From an uncultured Clostridia bacterium (lineage in GTDB: Bacteria; Bacillota; Clostridia; Christensenellales; Aristaeellaceae): DNA of 57,084 nucleotides. The stretch is from positions 1-57,084 of the forward strand of contig CAMVAJ010000007.1 of the NCBI GenBank assembly GCA_947165425.1, in the 5' to 3' direction. The notes under the pieces were generated by a model, which was given only the letters and a program-made list of their open reading frames with translations, made no database searches and was not told where the DNA came from. Of this stretch, positions 7,926 to 15,777 are shown piece after piece (the stretch's first letter is position 1; every line of letters starts with the position of its first letter). Made by a program: the position numbers and the translations under genes.

Positions 7926-7979
7926 ATTATACCCGCTTGCGAAGACGTCCGCAAATGGTTATAATTTATTTCATGAAAT
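7926..7979. promoter_or_regulatory. overlapping divergent promoters and palindrome
   Basis: Plus strand: TTGCGA (7937-7942), 17 bases, TATAAT (7960-7965), for the LysR gene. Minus strand: TTGCGG (complement of 7949-7954), 17 bases, TATAAT (complement of 7926-7931), for the CMD operon. The two promoters interlock. A perfect palindrome ATTTCATGAAAT (7968-7979) follows and may be part of the LysR site. Confidence 0.7.
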
Positions 7980-8021
7980 GCATTCCGTGCATATCACAAT
8001 CTGCTTACGGAGGATGGCCCC

Positions 8022-8900
8022 ATGGAGATCCGAACGCTGAGATATTTTCTGACAGTCGCCCGGGAGGAGAACATGACCCACGCGGCGGAGATCCTCCACG
8101 TGACGCAGCCCACGCTGTCCAAGGCCATGAAGGGGCTTGAGGACGAGCTGGGCAAAAAGCTCTTCACCCGCCACAGCTTCAGCATTCGCCTGACAGAGGA
8201 GGGCATCCTGCTGCGCAACCGCGCGGAGGATCTGGTCAGCATGGCGGATAAGATCACCCAGGAGTTTGTCACGCTGGACGACATCAGCGGGGGCGACATC
8301 TATTTCGGGCTGGCGGAGTCCTACCAGATCCGGTATCTGGCCCGGGAGATCAAAGCGTTTCGCCGGCAGTACCCCGAGCTGCGCTATCATATCACCAGCG
8401 GCGACACGGAGCAGGTGACGGAGAAGCTGGACAAAGGGCTGCTGGACTTTGCCGTGCTGGCGGAGAAGCCGGATGCGGGGAAGTATGAATCTCTCCGCTT
8501 CCCCCAGGCGGATGTGTGGGGGCTTGTCTTCCCGGCGGATGACCCGCTGGCCAAGAAAAAGGCCATCACCGTGGATGATCTGGTCGGCCTCCCGCTGTTC
8601 TGTTCGGAGCAGAGCTGGCGCAGCGATATCCCCAGATGGTGCGCCGAGCGGATCCGGGAGCTGCGCCTCGGGGGATCCTTCCGCCTATCCTATAACGGCT
8701 CCCTGTTTGCCCGGGAGGGGCTCGGCTATCTGCTGACCTTTGACCATCTGATCGATACGTCGGCCACGTCCGGGCTGGTGTTCCGTCCGCTGTCGCCGAG
8801 GCTGGAGAATCAGCTGTACCTGATCTGGAAGAAGTATCAGACCTTCTCGCCGATCGCGGAGCGCTTCCTGAAGCACCTGCAGGCCAGTTTTACATCCTAA
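8022..8900 (+). CDS. LysR family transcriptional regulator
   Basis: 292 residues, typical family length, ATG preceded by GGAGG. The N-terminal helix-turn-helix is clear (M-E-I-R-T-L-R-Y-F-L-T-V-A-R-E-E-N-M-T-H-A-A-E-I-L-H-V-T-Q-P-T-L-S-K, then L-E-D-E-L-G-K-K-L-F-T-R), followed by a substrate-binding domain from about residue 90. It is transcribed away from the CMD/cyclophilin-like operon with interlocking promoters, so it most likely controls that operon and itself. Inducer unknown. Confidence 0.92.
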   Translation: MEIRTLRYFLTVAREENMTHAAEILHVTQPTLSKAMKGLEDELGKKLFTRHSFSIRLTEEGILLRNRAEDLVSMADKITQEFVTLDDISGGDIYFGLAESYQIRYLAREIKAFRRQYPELRYHITSGDTEQVTEKLDKGLLDFAVLAEKPDAGKYESLRFPQADVWGLVFPADDPLAKKKAITVDDLVGLPLFCSEQSWRSDIPRWCAERIRELRLGGSFRLSYNGSLFAREGLGYLLTFDHLIDTSATSGLVFRPLSPRLENQLYLIWKKYQTFSPIAERFLKHLQASFTS

Positions 8901-8925
8901 CGCAAGGAACCTGATCCATACCAGG

Positions 8926-8960
8926 TTGATTGACCGTCCGATAACGTGTATAATCGGACG
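8926..8960 (+). promoter_or_regulatory. promoter with operator-like inverted repeat
   Basis: TTGATT (8926-8931), 17 bases, TATAAT (8949-8954) upstream of the deaminase gene. A perfect 8-bp inverted repeat CGTCCGAT (8935-8942) / ATCGGACG (8953-8960) overlaps the spacer and -10 box, where a repressor would block polymerase. Confidence 0.65.
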
Positions 8961-8995
8961 AAAACACACTATACGCATCCAAGGAGGGCTAAGCC

Positions 8996-9391
8996 ATGGA
9001 TCAGATTTGGGTTGACATGTACAACGCCGCGAAGAAGGTACTGAACGCCCGGACAATCTCGGACTATGTGACGGCGGGAGAGGTCTCCGCAGCCGTGCGC
9101 TCGAAATCGGGGAAAATCTATGTCGGCGTATGCATCGACACCTGCTCGTCGCTGGGCATCTGCGCCGAGCGGAACGCAATTTTCAACATGATCACCAACG
9201 GCGAGCACGAAATCGACCGGGTTCTCTGTATTCCGCCGAACGAGGGCAAGGGCGCGCCCTGCGGCGCCTGCCGGGAGCTGATGGTGCAGCTGATGCCGGG
9301 ACGGTACCAGGAGATCGAGATCATGATCGACTACGCCAAGGGCCATGTCATGAAGCTCGGAGAACTAACGCCGGAATGGTGGATCGACTGA
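8996..9391 (+). CDS. cytidine/blasticidin-S deaminase family protein
   Basis: 131 residues, ATG preceded by AAGGAGG. Zinc site as in the cytidine deaminase fold: C-A-E-R-N-A (Cys56, catalytic Glu58) and P-C-G-A-C-R-E (Cys89, Cys92). The length and the P-C-G-A-C-R-E-L form place it near small tetrameric cytidine deaminases and blasticidin-S deaminases. Likely hydrolytic deamination of a cytosine nucleoside; which one cannot be read from the sequence. Own promoter with an operator-like repeat and no partner genes, which would suit a resistance or salvage gene. Confidence 0.85.
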   Translation: MDQIWVDMYNAAKKVLNARTISDYVTAGEVSAAVRSKSGKIYVGVCIDTCSSLGICAERNAIFNMITNGEHEIDRVLCIPPNEGKGAPCGACRELMVQLMPGRYQEIEIMIDYAKGHVMKLGELTPEWWID

Positions 9392-9507
9392 AGCGCACGG
9401 AAACAGTCGTCCCGTTTGACATGAGGGGTGAACGCTGCGCATGAAGAGATGGTTTCTTGATCGGCGATTCAGCGGCATCCTGTGGCATTTTGTATTTGCA
9501 GGATTCT

Positions 9508-9606
9508 CTCAAAATCAAAGCCGAGCTGACGGAAGCCATCGGTCCATTGATAATCGGAATTGAGCACGTCGGCAGTACCTCTGTGCCAGGCTTGTCCGCA
9601 AAACCA
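9508..9606 (+). pseudogene. GrpB/UPF0157 fragment
   Basis: 33 codons read L-K-I-K-A-E-L-T-E-A-I-G-P, then I-E-H-V-G-S-T-S-V-P-G-L-S-A-K-P, the signature of the GrpB (UPF0157) nucleotidyltransferase-like family. Both ends are missing: the frame breaks off after A-K-P and no proper start precedes it. A gene remnant. Confidence 0.65.
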
Positions 9607-9686
9607 AGACACCGCCAATACCAATAATATAGATTTTTTACATATCAATAATATGGGTTTCGGATCACGCCTGACAGCAGCACCAC

Positions 9687-9720
9687 ACCAACAGGAGCCG
9701 GTTTCCCGGCTCCTGTTGGT
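9687..9720. terminator. strong hairpin
   Basis: Perfect 15-bp stem ACCAACAGGAGCCGG / CCGGCTCCTGTTGGT with a 4-base loop and no T run. It follows the GrpB remnant and may be that gene's old terminator. Confidence 0.5.
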
Positions 9721-9840
9721 GATGCTTGGATTGATGGGCTTAGGAGCCTGCCTTTTGGCGCAAAATACGGATACTACCCCCGTTCTAATTTAAAAATTGC
9801 TTATTATGGCTATATCTTTAATTTCTATTTTAAGATAGTA

Positions 9841-9869
9841 TTGATTATCGCAAAATCTTAAAGTATAAT
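9841..9869 (+). promoter_or_regulatory. sigma-A promoter of ATPase gene
   Basis: TTGATT, 17 bases, TATAAT, about 75 bases before the ATPase start, in an AT-rich stretch. Confidence 0.6.
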
Positions 9870-9946
9870 GACAATATCAAGAACAGACATTTGGAGGCTG
9901 GCTATGATAGCCGCCTCTGCGATTCCAACATACAGGAGACGATCAT

Positions 9947-11128
9947 ATGATTCGCAGAGAGCACTATATATCGCAGATCAGGCCTTTCTTTGACAGCAAT
10001 CTGATCAAAATCATCACCGGTATCCGTCGATGCGGAAAATCTGTAATCCTAAGGCAGGTGTTGGATGAGCTTGAAGCTGCGGGAAAAAGATGCTTATTTC
10101 TGGACTTTGACCTGAGGCCTGTCAGAGTGAAGATTCCAAATGCAGATGCCCTCATTGCCTATGTGAATGATTATTTGGGAGAGGATAAGCTCTATGTCTT
10201 CCTGGATGAGATCCAGAATGTTGAAGGCTGGAATGAAGCCGCAAGAACGCTCCGGCTCTATAACACGTCCATATTCATTACAGGAAGTAATTCCAAGTTA
10301 CTTTCCCGGGAATTTACAAAAGAGCTGTCCGGACGTTATATTTCCTTCCGTATACGACCCTTCGTTTACCGGGAGGCCAAGGAATATGCTGAACAGTTGG
10401 GGCGCACTTTTGAGATCAGCGATTACCTGGTCTGGGGCGGGTTTCCGGCAGTGCTGGAGCAGCAGGGCCATGAATCCATGAAACGCTACCTGAACGATCT
10501 CAACGCTACCATCATCTACAATGACCTGGAAAACCGGTACAACATCCGAAAGAAAGATGTATTTGAGCGTATCGTTGATTATATCCTGGTTTCCAATGCC
10601 AGGATCTTCAGTGCAAAGTCCATCGCCGATTATATGAAGGGGCAGAACATTTCAGTTTCTGTTCCGACGGTGATCAAATATCTCAGATATCTGACTGAAG
10701 CATATGTCATCGAAGACGTCCCCCTTTACTCTCCCAAAACGAAGGCAAAGCTCAGCTACTATTATAAGCTGTACGATGAGGATGTTTCCCTGAACAGCAT
10801 ACGGGTATCCGGAAACCGGTTTGATCTTACGCACAACCTGGAAAACATCGTTCTGAATGAACTGATTTATCTTGGATATGAAGTGACGGTGTACAACAAC
10901 AAAGGGCGAGAGATCGATTTCAGAGCAGTCAGAGGCAGCAAACTGTACCTGATTCAGGTCGCCTACAGCATAGCGGAAGAAAAAACTTATGACAGAGAGT
11001 TTTCCGCGTTTGCGGGTATTGATAACAGTGTCAAAAAAATCATCATCACAAACGACGAAATCGACTATTCAACCAGCACCGTTTACCATTACAAGCTCCG
11101 GGATTTCCTCCTGATGGATGAGATATAA
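9947..11128 (+). CDS. AAA ATPase with DUF4143 domain
   Basis: 393 residues. Walker A is I-T-G-I-R-R-C-G-K-S (about residues 24-33) and Walker B is L-Y-V-F-L-D-E-I-Q (about 84-92), then I-F-I-T-G-S-N-S-K-L-L-S as sensor motif. The C-terminal half has the DUF4143 nuclease-like features L-E-N-I-V-L-N-E-L and G-R-E-I-D-F (about 293-325), which match the E-D-x-K layout of PD-(D/E)XK folds. These AAA_14/DUF4143 proteins are common in gut bacteria, often as lone genes; their role is not settled. Stand-alone, own promoter. Confidence 0.85.
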   Translation: MIRREHYISQIRPFFDSNLIKIITGIRRCGKSVILRQVLDELEAAGKRCLFLDFDLRPVRVKIPNADALIAYVNDYLGEDKLYVFLDEIQNVEGWNEAARTLRLYNTSIFITGSNSKLLSREFTKELSGRYISFRIRPFVYREAKEYAEQLGRTFEISDYLVWGGFPAVLEQQGHESMKRYLNDLNATIIYNDLENRYNIRKKDVFERIVDYILVSNARIFSAKSIADYMKGQNISVSVPTVIKYLRYLTEAYVIEDVPLYSPKTKAKLSYYYKLYDEDVSLNSIRVSGNRFDLTHNLENIVLNELIYLGYEVTVYNNKGREIDFRAVRGSKLYLIQVAYSIAEEKTYDREFSAFAGIDNSVKKIIITNDEIDYSTSTVYHYKLRDFLLMDEI

Positions 11129-11234
11129 AGACGGATTATATATGATATAGAAATACCGCCTCATCATGCACTCAGTCAGAGAACAGACCAGCCGCGGTAT
11201 TTCCGAGAATACCAGGTATCCTGAAAAATCGTAC

Positions 11235-11263
11235 TTGCGCTCCGCGCCTGACAGTCGTATAAT
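11235..11263 (+). promoter_or_regulatory. sigma-A promoter
   Basis: TTGCGC, 17 bases, TATAAT, about 45 bases before the flavin-binding protein gene. Confidence 0.6.
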
Positions 11264-11309
11264 CAAACCGGTTCAAGAAAATGACTATGAATCAAGGAGG
11301 ATCAAAACC

Positions 11310-11711
11310 ATGACCAACGCCGAAAAAGTCCATGAGTTCCTGAACAAGGCCCAGACCTTCTACTTCCTGACGACCGACGGGGATCAGCCCAAGGGCCGGC
11401 CCTTCGGCTTCCAGATGCTGGTGAACGACACCCTGTATTTCGGCTGCGGAACCTTCAAGAATGTGTTCAGGCAGCTCACCGCGAACCCCAAGGTGGAAAT
11501 CCTGGCCGTGAACGGCGGCGAGTTCCTGCGCTATGACGGCGAGGCCAAGGTCGTCAAGGACGCCGCGCTGCTCGAAAAGGTGCGCGAAGCCATGCCGCAG
11601 ATCATGGCCCTCTACGACCAGAACGGCTGGGAGATGGGCCTGTTTTATCTGGAGAACGGCCACGCCGAGATCCGCGGCATGATGGATCAGAAGGAAGCGT
11701 TTGATCTCTGA
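11310..11711 (+). CDS. pyridoxamine 5'-phosphate oxidase-like flavin-binding protein
   Basis: 133 residues from the ATG at 11310 (AAGGAGG upstream); the frame is open further 5' but has no other binding site. The split-barrel pattern is clear: T-F-Y-F-L-T-T-D-G-D-Q-P-K-G-R-P-F-G-F, then L-Y-F-G-C-G-T-F-K-N-V-F-R-Q-L-T-A-N-P-K-V-E-I. These small proteins bind FMN or F420-like cofactors. The stop codon overlaps the start of an HxlR regulator by one base, so both are one operon. Substrate unknown. Confidence 0.85.
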   Translation: MTNAEKVHEFLNKAQTFYFLTTDGDQPKGRPFGFQMLVNDTLYFGCGTFKNVFRQLTANPKVEILAVNGGEFLRYDGEAKVVKDAALLEKVREAMPQIMALYDQNGWEMGLFYLENGHAEIRGMMDQKEAFDL

Positions 11712-12064
11712 TGGGAAAGCAGACCACGATCGAGGAGCGCTTCGGCAAATGTCCCTACGCCACCGCGCAGAGCCTGATCTCCGGGAAATGGGCGACCCTG
11801 ATCCTGCTCTACCTGGAGAAGGGCCCGATCCGCTTCAACGAGCTGCTCCGGAAGATGCCGAAGATGACCCACGCCACCCTGTCCGTGCAGCTGAAGACGC
11901 TGGAGGAACACGGGCTCGTCCAACGGGTTCAGTATGAGGCCATCCCGCCGCGGGTGGAATACTCGCTGACGGAGATCGGGCAGAAGTTTCACCCAGTCGT
12001 GGCCGCCATGGAGGCCTGGGGAAACGAGTATATCGCCCACATGCAGGGCCAGACGAACACATGA
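11711..12064 (+). CDS. HxlR family transcriptional regulator
   Basis: 117 residues, family length. Winged-helix signature C-P-Y-A-T-A-Q-S-L-I-S-G-K-W-A-T-L-I-L-L-Y-L, then F-N-E-L-L-R-K-M-P-K-M-T-H-A-T-L-S-V-Q-L-K-T-L-E-E-H-G-L-V, and R-V-E-Y-S-L-T-E-I-G in the wing. The start overlaps the previous stop (TGATG). HxlR regulators answer to reactive electrophiles or redox stress and commonly adjoin flavin enzymes, as here; autoregulation of the two-gene operon is likely. Confidence 0.9.
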   Translation: MGKQTTIEERFGKCPYATAQSLISGKWATLILLYLEKGPIRFNELLRKMPKMTHATLSVQLKTLEEHGLVQRVQYEAIPPRVEYSLTEIGQKFHPVVAAMEAWGNEYIAHMQGQTNT

Positions 12065-12225
12065 ACAGAACCGATCCGCAAGGAGGACAAGGGCTGAAAC
12101 CCTCGCCACCCTGAAAACCCGCCGCAGACCCCGCCCCGAGAAAGGCGAATTACGTCTACACCCTGTAACGCGGGCCGCCGAAGCGAGGTCATTTCATTCG
12201 GCGCACATGTGTCATCTATGGACAA

Positions 12226-12263
12226 TGAGGTATATCCGGGAAAACCGGATATGCCTCTTTTTG
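12226..12263 (+). terminator. intrinsic terminator
   Basis: Stem GAGGtATATCCGG / CCGGATATgCCTC followed by TTTTTGC. Ends the flavin protein/HxlR operon. The 160 bases between the HxlR stop and this hairpin hold no gene that I can recognise. Confidence 0.8.
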
Positions 12264-12345
12264 CATTACGGGCTCTCTTTTTGCGGACAAAACAGGCAAG
12301 TTTTTGTTCAGAATCGTCATTCTGCTTTTCCATGACTGTCAATGC

Positions 12346-12373
12346 TTGACAATTGGTCGCCTCGTATTATATG
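12346..12373 (+). promoter_or_regulatory. promoter of methyltransferase gene
   Basis: TTGACA (12346-12351) with TATTATAT about 13-16 bases downstream; best -10 is TTATAT at 12368-12373. Confidence 0.55.
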
Positions 12374-12411
12374 CTGAAAAAGGAAAAACCATATGGCAAG
12401 GAGGCAGACGG

Positions 12412-13191
12412 ATGTCAGCACTCAATCATGAAACAGCGGTGAAAACACAATATGCTTCATCCGCCAATCTGAGCACGAGAATGTCCATTCACGCCAAGTA
12501 TTCAACCAATCAGCAGGGTTTCGGAAACTGGATCGCTGCGCATTACCCGGTGTCCAAAGGGATGTCAGTGCTGGAGCTGGGCTGCGGAACAGGCGCGTCA
12601 TGGCTGAATCAGCGAGAGATCATCGATGCCTGTTCGAGAATCATCCTCACGGATTTCTCGGAAGGAATGCTGGCCAAAGCGAAAGAAACGCTTCAACCGT
12701 ATCCCCATATTGAGTACGCCGTCGTTGACATTCAGCATATCCCTTACTCAGACCAGTCTTTCGACCTGATCATCGCCAACATGATGCTCTATCATGTGCC
12801 GGATATCGCAAAAGCCCTGTCCGAAGTCCGAAGAGTGCTGCGAAAAGGCGGCACCTTCTGCTGCGCCACCTATGGAGAAAACGGCATCATGGAATATCTG
12901 GCCGGGCTGTTCCGGGAATATGGGGTGACAGAAGAAGCCAATCATACGTTTACACTGCAGAACGGCCGGAAGCAATTGCAGGCGTTTTTCAGCGCGGTGG
13001 AACGGTATGATTACGAGGATTCGCTGGAAGTGACGGACGTGAACGACCTTGTGGATTACATCGCTTCGCTGGCGGGCATGTCGTCGCTGCGCGCCCTTCC
13101 GAGGGAGACCATCCTGAAGGTGCTAAACGCGGCGTCGGTTGACGGTGTTCTGAAGGTTCCCAAGGAGTACGGTTTGTTCCTGTCGCGTTGA
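12412..13191 (+). CDS. class I SAM-dependent methyltransferase
   Basis: 259 residues from the ATG at 12412 (AAGGAGG upstream). Motif I is V-L-E-L-G-C-G-T-G-A-S (about residues 52-62), then I-I-L-T-D-F-S-E-G-M-L-A-K-A-K (acidic loop), V-V-D-I-Q-H-I-P-Y-S-D-Q-S-F-D and a post-motif L-S-E-V-R-R-V-L-R-K-G-G-T-F. This is the Methyltransf_11/25 type acting on small molecules. Single gene with its own promoter. Substrate unknown. Confidence 0.85.
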   Translation: MSALNHETAVKTQYASSANLSTRMSIHAKYSTNQQGFGNWIAAHYPVSKGMSVLELGCGTGASWLNQREIIDACSRIILTDFSEGMLAKAKETLQPYPHIEYAVVDIQHIPYSDQSFDLIIANMMLYHVPDIAKALSEVRRVLRKGGTFCCATYGENGIMEYLAGLFREYGVTEEANHTFTLQNGRKQLQAFFSAVERYDYEDSLEVTDVNDLVDYIASLAGMSSLRALPRETILKVLNAASVDGVLKVPKEYGLFLSR

Positions 13192-13232
13192 AAGCAGGGG
13201 GAAAGGGTCATGATTCGCAGAGTCAATCAAGA

Positions 13233-13262
13233 TTGACAAACAACGCAATTCCCTGTTATACT
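13233..13262 (+). promoter_or_regulatory. promoter of acetyltransferase gene
   Basis: TTGACA, 18 bases, TATACT, about 150 bases before the acetyltransferase start; the long leader in between shows no clear element. Confidence 0.6.
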
Positions 13263-13409
13263 TTCAGCGCAGCCGAAGGGCTGAATCTAAGCACGAGGTA
13301 CGAGTGTTTGAAGAAGCTGATTCGTAGAAGAGTTCGCTGACCGGGAGGTTTGCGAATTCATCACACAAGCCTCCCGCGTTGAAGCCACAACATAAGGAGG
13401 AAATCGATC

Positions 13410-14030
13410 ATGGAATCTGGCTATACTTTTCGGCTGGAAACACCCGCGGATTTTGCCGCCGTCGAGGCGCTGACGCGCGAAGCATTCTGGAATGTGTATC
13501 AGCCCGGCTGCGAGGAGCACTTTATCATCCACAGTATGAGGGGCGACCCCGCTGTCATCCATGAACTGAATTATGTGTGTGAGGATGCGTCCGGCCTCAT
13601 CTGCGGCCACATCTTTTATACGCATACCAGCGTGATCGCCGGGGATGGACAGGTTTTCCCTGTGATCACCTTCGGCCCGATCAGCGTGCATCCTGAACAT
13701 CAGAAAAAAGGCATCGGTTCCGCGCTGATCCAGATGACGATGAAAAAAGCTGCAGAAATGAAGTTTCCCGGCATTGTCATCACAGGGAATCCGGCGTACT
13801 ACCACCGGTTCGGTTTTCGGGACGCGTCGGACTTTGGCATTGTCTTCGAGGATGGTTCTTCCTTCCCGGCGTTCATGGCCTGCGAGCTGGAACCAGATGC
13901 GCTCGCCCCGATTCATGGACGGATTCAATTCTGTCCCGCGTTTTCTTCCATCGACCAGGACGCGTTGCTTCGCTTTGATCAGCAATTCCCGAAAAAGGAG
14001 TGGCTCAGGCTTCCAGGTCAATTGCATTAA
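13410..14030 (+). CDS. GNAT family N-acetyltransferase
   Basis: 206 residues, ATG preceded by AAGGAGG. The acetyl-CoA loop is I-S-V-H-P-E-H-Q-K-K-G-I-G-S-A-L-I (Q-x-x-G-x-G type) near residue 100, followed by I-V-I-T-G-N-P-A-Y-Y-H-R-F-G-F, which is common in the YhbS-like group. The C-terminal 50 residues (M-A-C-E-L-E-P-D-A-L-A-P-I-H-G) also match that group. Acceptor unknown. A strong terminator follows directly. Confidence 0.88.
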   Translation: MESGYTFRLETPADFAAVEALTREAFWNVYQPGCEEHFIIHSMRGDPAVIHELNYVCEDASGLICGHIFYTHTSVIAGDGQVFPVITFGPISVHPEHQKKGIGSALIQMTMKKAAEMKFPGIVITGNPAYYHRFGFRDASDFGIVFEDGSSFPAFMACELEPDALAPIHGRIQFCPAFSSIDQDALLRFDQQFPKKEWLRLPGQLH

Positions 14031-14045
14031 CCCCTGACGAAAAGG

Positions 14046-14071
14046 CGCCGGCATTCGTGCCGGCGTTTTTG
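14046..14071 (+). terminator. intrinsic terminator
   Basis: CGCCGGCA TTCG TGCCGGCG followed by TTTTTG; UUCG-closed hairpin after the acetyltransferase gene. Confidence 0.85.
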
Positions 14072-14156
14072 TCAAGCCATTGAATGATGTCCGATCATCC
14101 CATCATCTCTTAGCCTTGATAATAACAGGCCTCCACACAAATCAAGAATTCAGGGC

Positions 14157-14202
14157 TTGACCCTTCGGGTCATCTGAGGTATAATTAACTCGAAAGTTAA
14201 TT
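14157..14202 (+). promoter_or_regulatory. promoter and operator of DUF234 ATPase
   Basis: TTGACC (14157-14162), 17 bases, TATAAT (14180-14185). A perfect inverted repeat AATTAACT / AGTTAATT (14183-14190, 14195-14202) overlaps the -10 box and start point. This is a plausible repressor site; no regulator gene is adjacent. Confidence 0.65.
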
Positions 14203-14232
14203 ACTTTATTTTCAATTAGTGAGGTGAGGCGG

Positions 14233-15624
14233 ATGTTTCTTGGACGCGAAAGGGAGCTGGCAGACCTTGAGGATCTGTATTCACAGGATCAGTTCCAATT
14301 GTTTGTTCTCTATGGCCGCAGGCGAGTTGGCAAGACGACCTTGCTGAATGAATTCTGCAAAAACAAGGAATCGATCTTCTATTCAGCCGAGCAGAGCAAT
14401 ACAAAACTGAATCTGGACAAATTCTCGGATCAGGTTTTTCAGCACTACGGAGAAACGTCGCTTTCACCTTTTGCGACATGGGAAAAGGCGCTGACCTATA
14501 TCCAGCAGCGGCAGGGTGATCAGCGTTTGGTTCTCGTCTTTGATGAGTTTCCCTATCTTGTCCGGAAAAACAAGGCGCTGCTGTCGACGCTTCAGCATCT
14601 GATCGACCATCAGCTGAACAAGAGCAAGCTTTTCATCATTCTGTGCGGCAGCTATATGGGGTTCATGGAAAAAGAAGTATTAGGCTCCAAGAGCCCGATC
14701 TTTGGCCGCAGGACAGGGCAGCTGAAGCTCCTTCCTTTCCCTTACCAGACGAGCCTGCGTTTTCTGGAAGGCTGCAGCAACGAAGACAAGCTGATGCTGT
14801 ACGGCGCATATGGAGGAACGGCGCTTTATCTGTCACAGATTCAACCCGGGAAAAGCTTTGAAACAAATATCAAAAGGAGCTTCTTACGAGTCACCGCATA
14901 TCTCTATGAGGAACCGCTGCTGCTGCTGCGCCAGGAAGTGCAGGAGCCGGGTGTGTACAGCGCAGTCATTGAAGCGATCGCAGGCGGATATACCAAGTCC
15001 AATGAGATTGCGACGAAAATCGGTGAAGAACCTGCCAAGTGCCTGAAATATATCCATACGCTCTGCGAACTGGGCATCCTCTACAAGGAGACCCCCTATG
15101 GAGAAAAGGAAACAGCGAGAAAGACGATCTACGGGATTTCTGACCTGATGTTCCGCTTCTGGTACAGGTATGTGTTTGCGAATCGGACGCTGTTAGAGAC
15201 AGGGGCCTCTGAGATCGTTTGGAAAAAGAAGATTTCACCTGATTATGCTGCATATATGGGTCTGGTCTTTGAGCAGGTGTGCCGGGATTACCTTCTTGCG
15301 GAGAATGCAAAAGGCGAGCTGCCCTTCCTCTTTACTAATATCGGACGCTGGTGGGGGACGGACGCAAAGACCCGAAAAGCCGTCGAGATCGACCTGATTG
15401 CAAGCGACGGCAGCAATTATCTGATCGGCGAGTGCAAATGGCGCAACGAGCCGACCGACCTGGCTGTCTTCAAAGCGCTCCAGGAAAAAGCGGATGCGTT
15501 TTACACAAAGCGCAGTCAGACCTGGTTCGTCCTCTTCTCGAAGGCCGGCTTCACGGAAGGCTTAAAAGCGGAAGCGGAACGAAGGGACGATGTGATCCTG
15601 ATCGGGCTTGATCAAATTGTTTAA
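14233..15624 (+). CDS. AAA ATPase with DUF234 domain
   Basis: 463 residues from the ATG at 14233, with GAGGTGAGG upstream. It starts with M-F-L-G-R-E-R-E-L-A-D-L-E, typical of archaeal-type ATPases. Walker A is Y-G-R-R-R-V-G-K-T-T (about 30-39), Walker B is L-V-F-D-E-F-P-Y (about 97-104). The C-terminal part has the DUF234 nuclease-like signature (F-E-Q-V-C-R-D-Y, then V-E-I-D-L-I-A and Y-L-I-G-E-C-K-W), an E-D-E-x-K pattern. Of the same broad type as the DUF4143 ATPase 3 kb upstream but from a different family. Single gene with an operator-like promoter; role unknown. Confidence 0.85.
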   Translation: MFLGRERELADLEDLYSQDQFQLFVLYGRRRVGKTTLLNEFCKNKESIFYSAEQSNTKLNLDKFSDQVFQHYGETSLSPFATWEKALTYIQQRQGDQRLVLVFDEFPYLVRKNKALLSTLQHLIDHQLNKSKLFIILCGSYMGFMEKEVLGSKSPIFGRRTGQLKLLPFPYQTSLRFLEGCSNEDKLMLYGAYGGTALYLSQIQPGKSFETNIKRSFLRVTAYLYEEPLLLLRQEVQEPGVYSAVIEAIAGGYTKSNEIATKIGEEPAKCLKYIHTLCELGILYKETPYGEKETARKTIYGISDLMFRFWYRYVFANRTLLETGASEIVWKKKISPDYAAYMGLVFEQVCRDYLLAENAKGELPFLFTNIGRWWGTDAKTRKAVEIDLIASDGSNYLIGECKWRNEPTDLAVFKALQEKADAFYTKRSQTWFVLFSKAGFTEGLKAEAERRDDVILIGLDQIV

Positions 15625-15632
15625 AAGAATTC

Positions 15633-15659
15633 ACCGGCGCTGCTGAAATGGCAGCGCCG
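15633..15659. terminator. hairpin terminator
   Basis: CCGGCGCTGC / GCAGCGCCGG stem right after the DUF234 ATPase gene. The following 115 bases up to the hydrolase stop show no gene. Confidence 0.65.
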
Positions 15660-15777
15660 GCATTCTCGCGCTGGCTCCTCTTCTTGCGCTATCACTCAAC
15701 CGACTTGCAGGCAGCATCCTGTATGCTGACTCCCGATTGTTTCCGCACAAGCGGCACATTCAGGTGCACCTGGTTTT

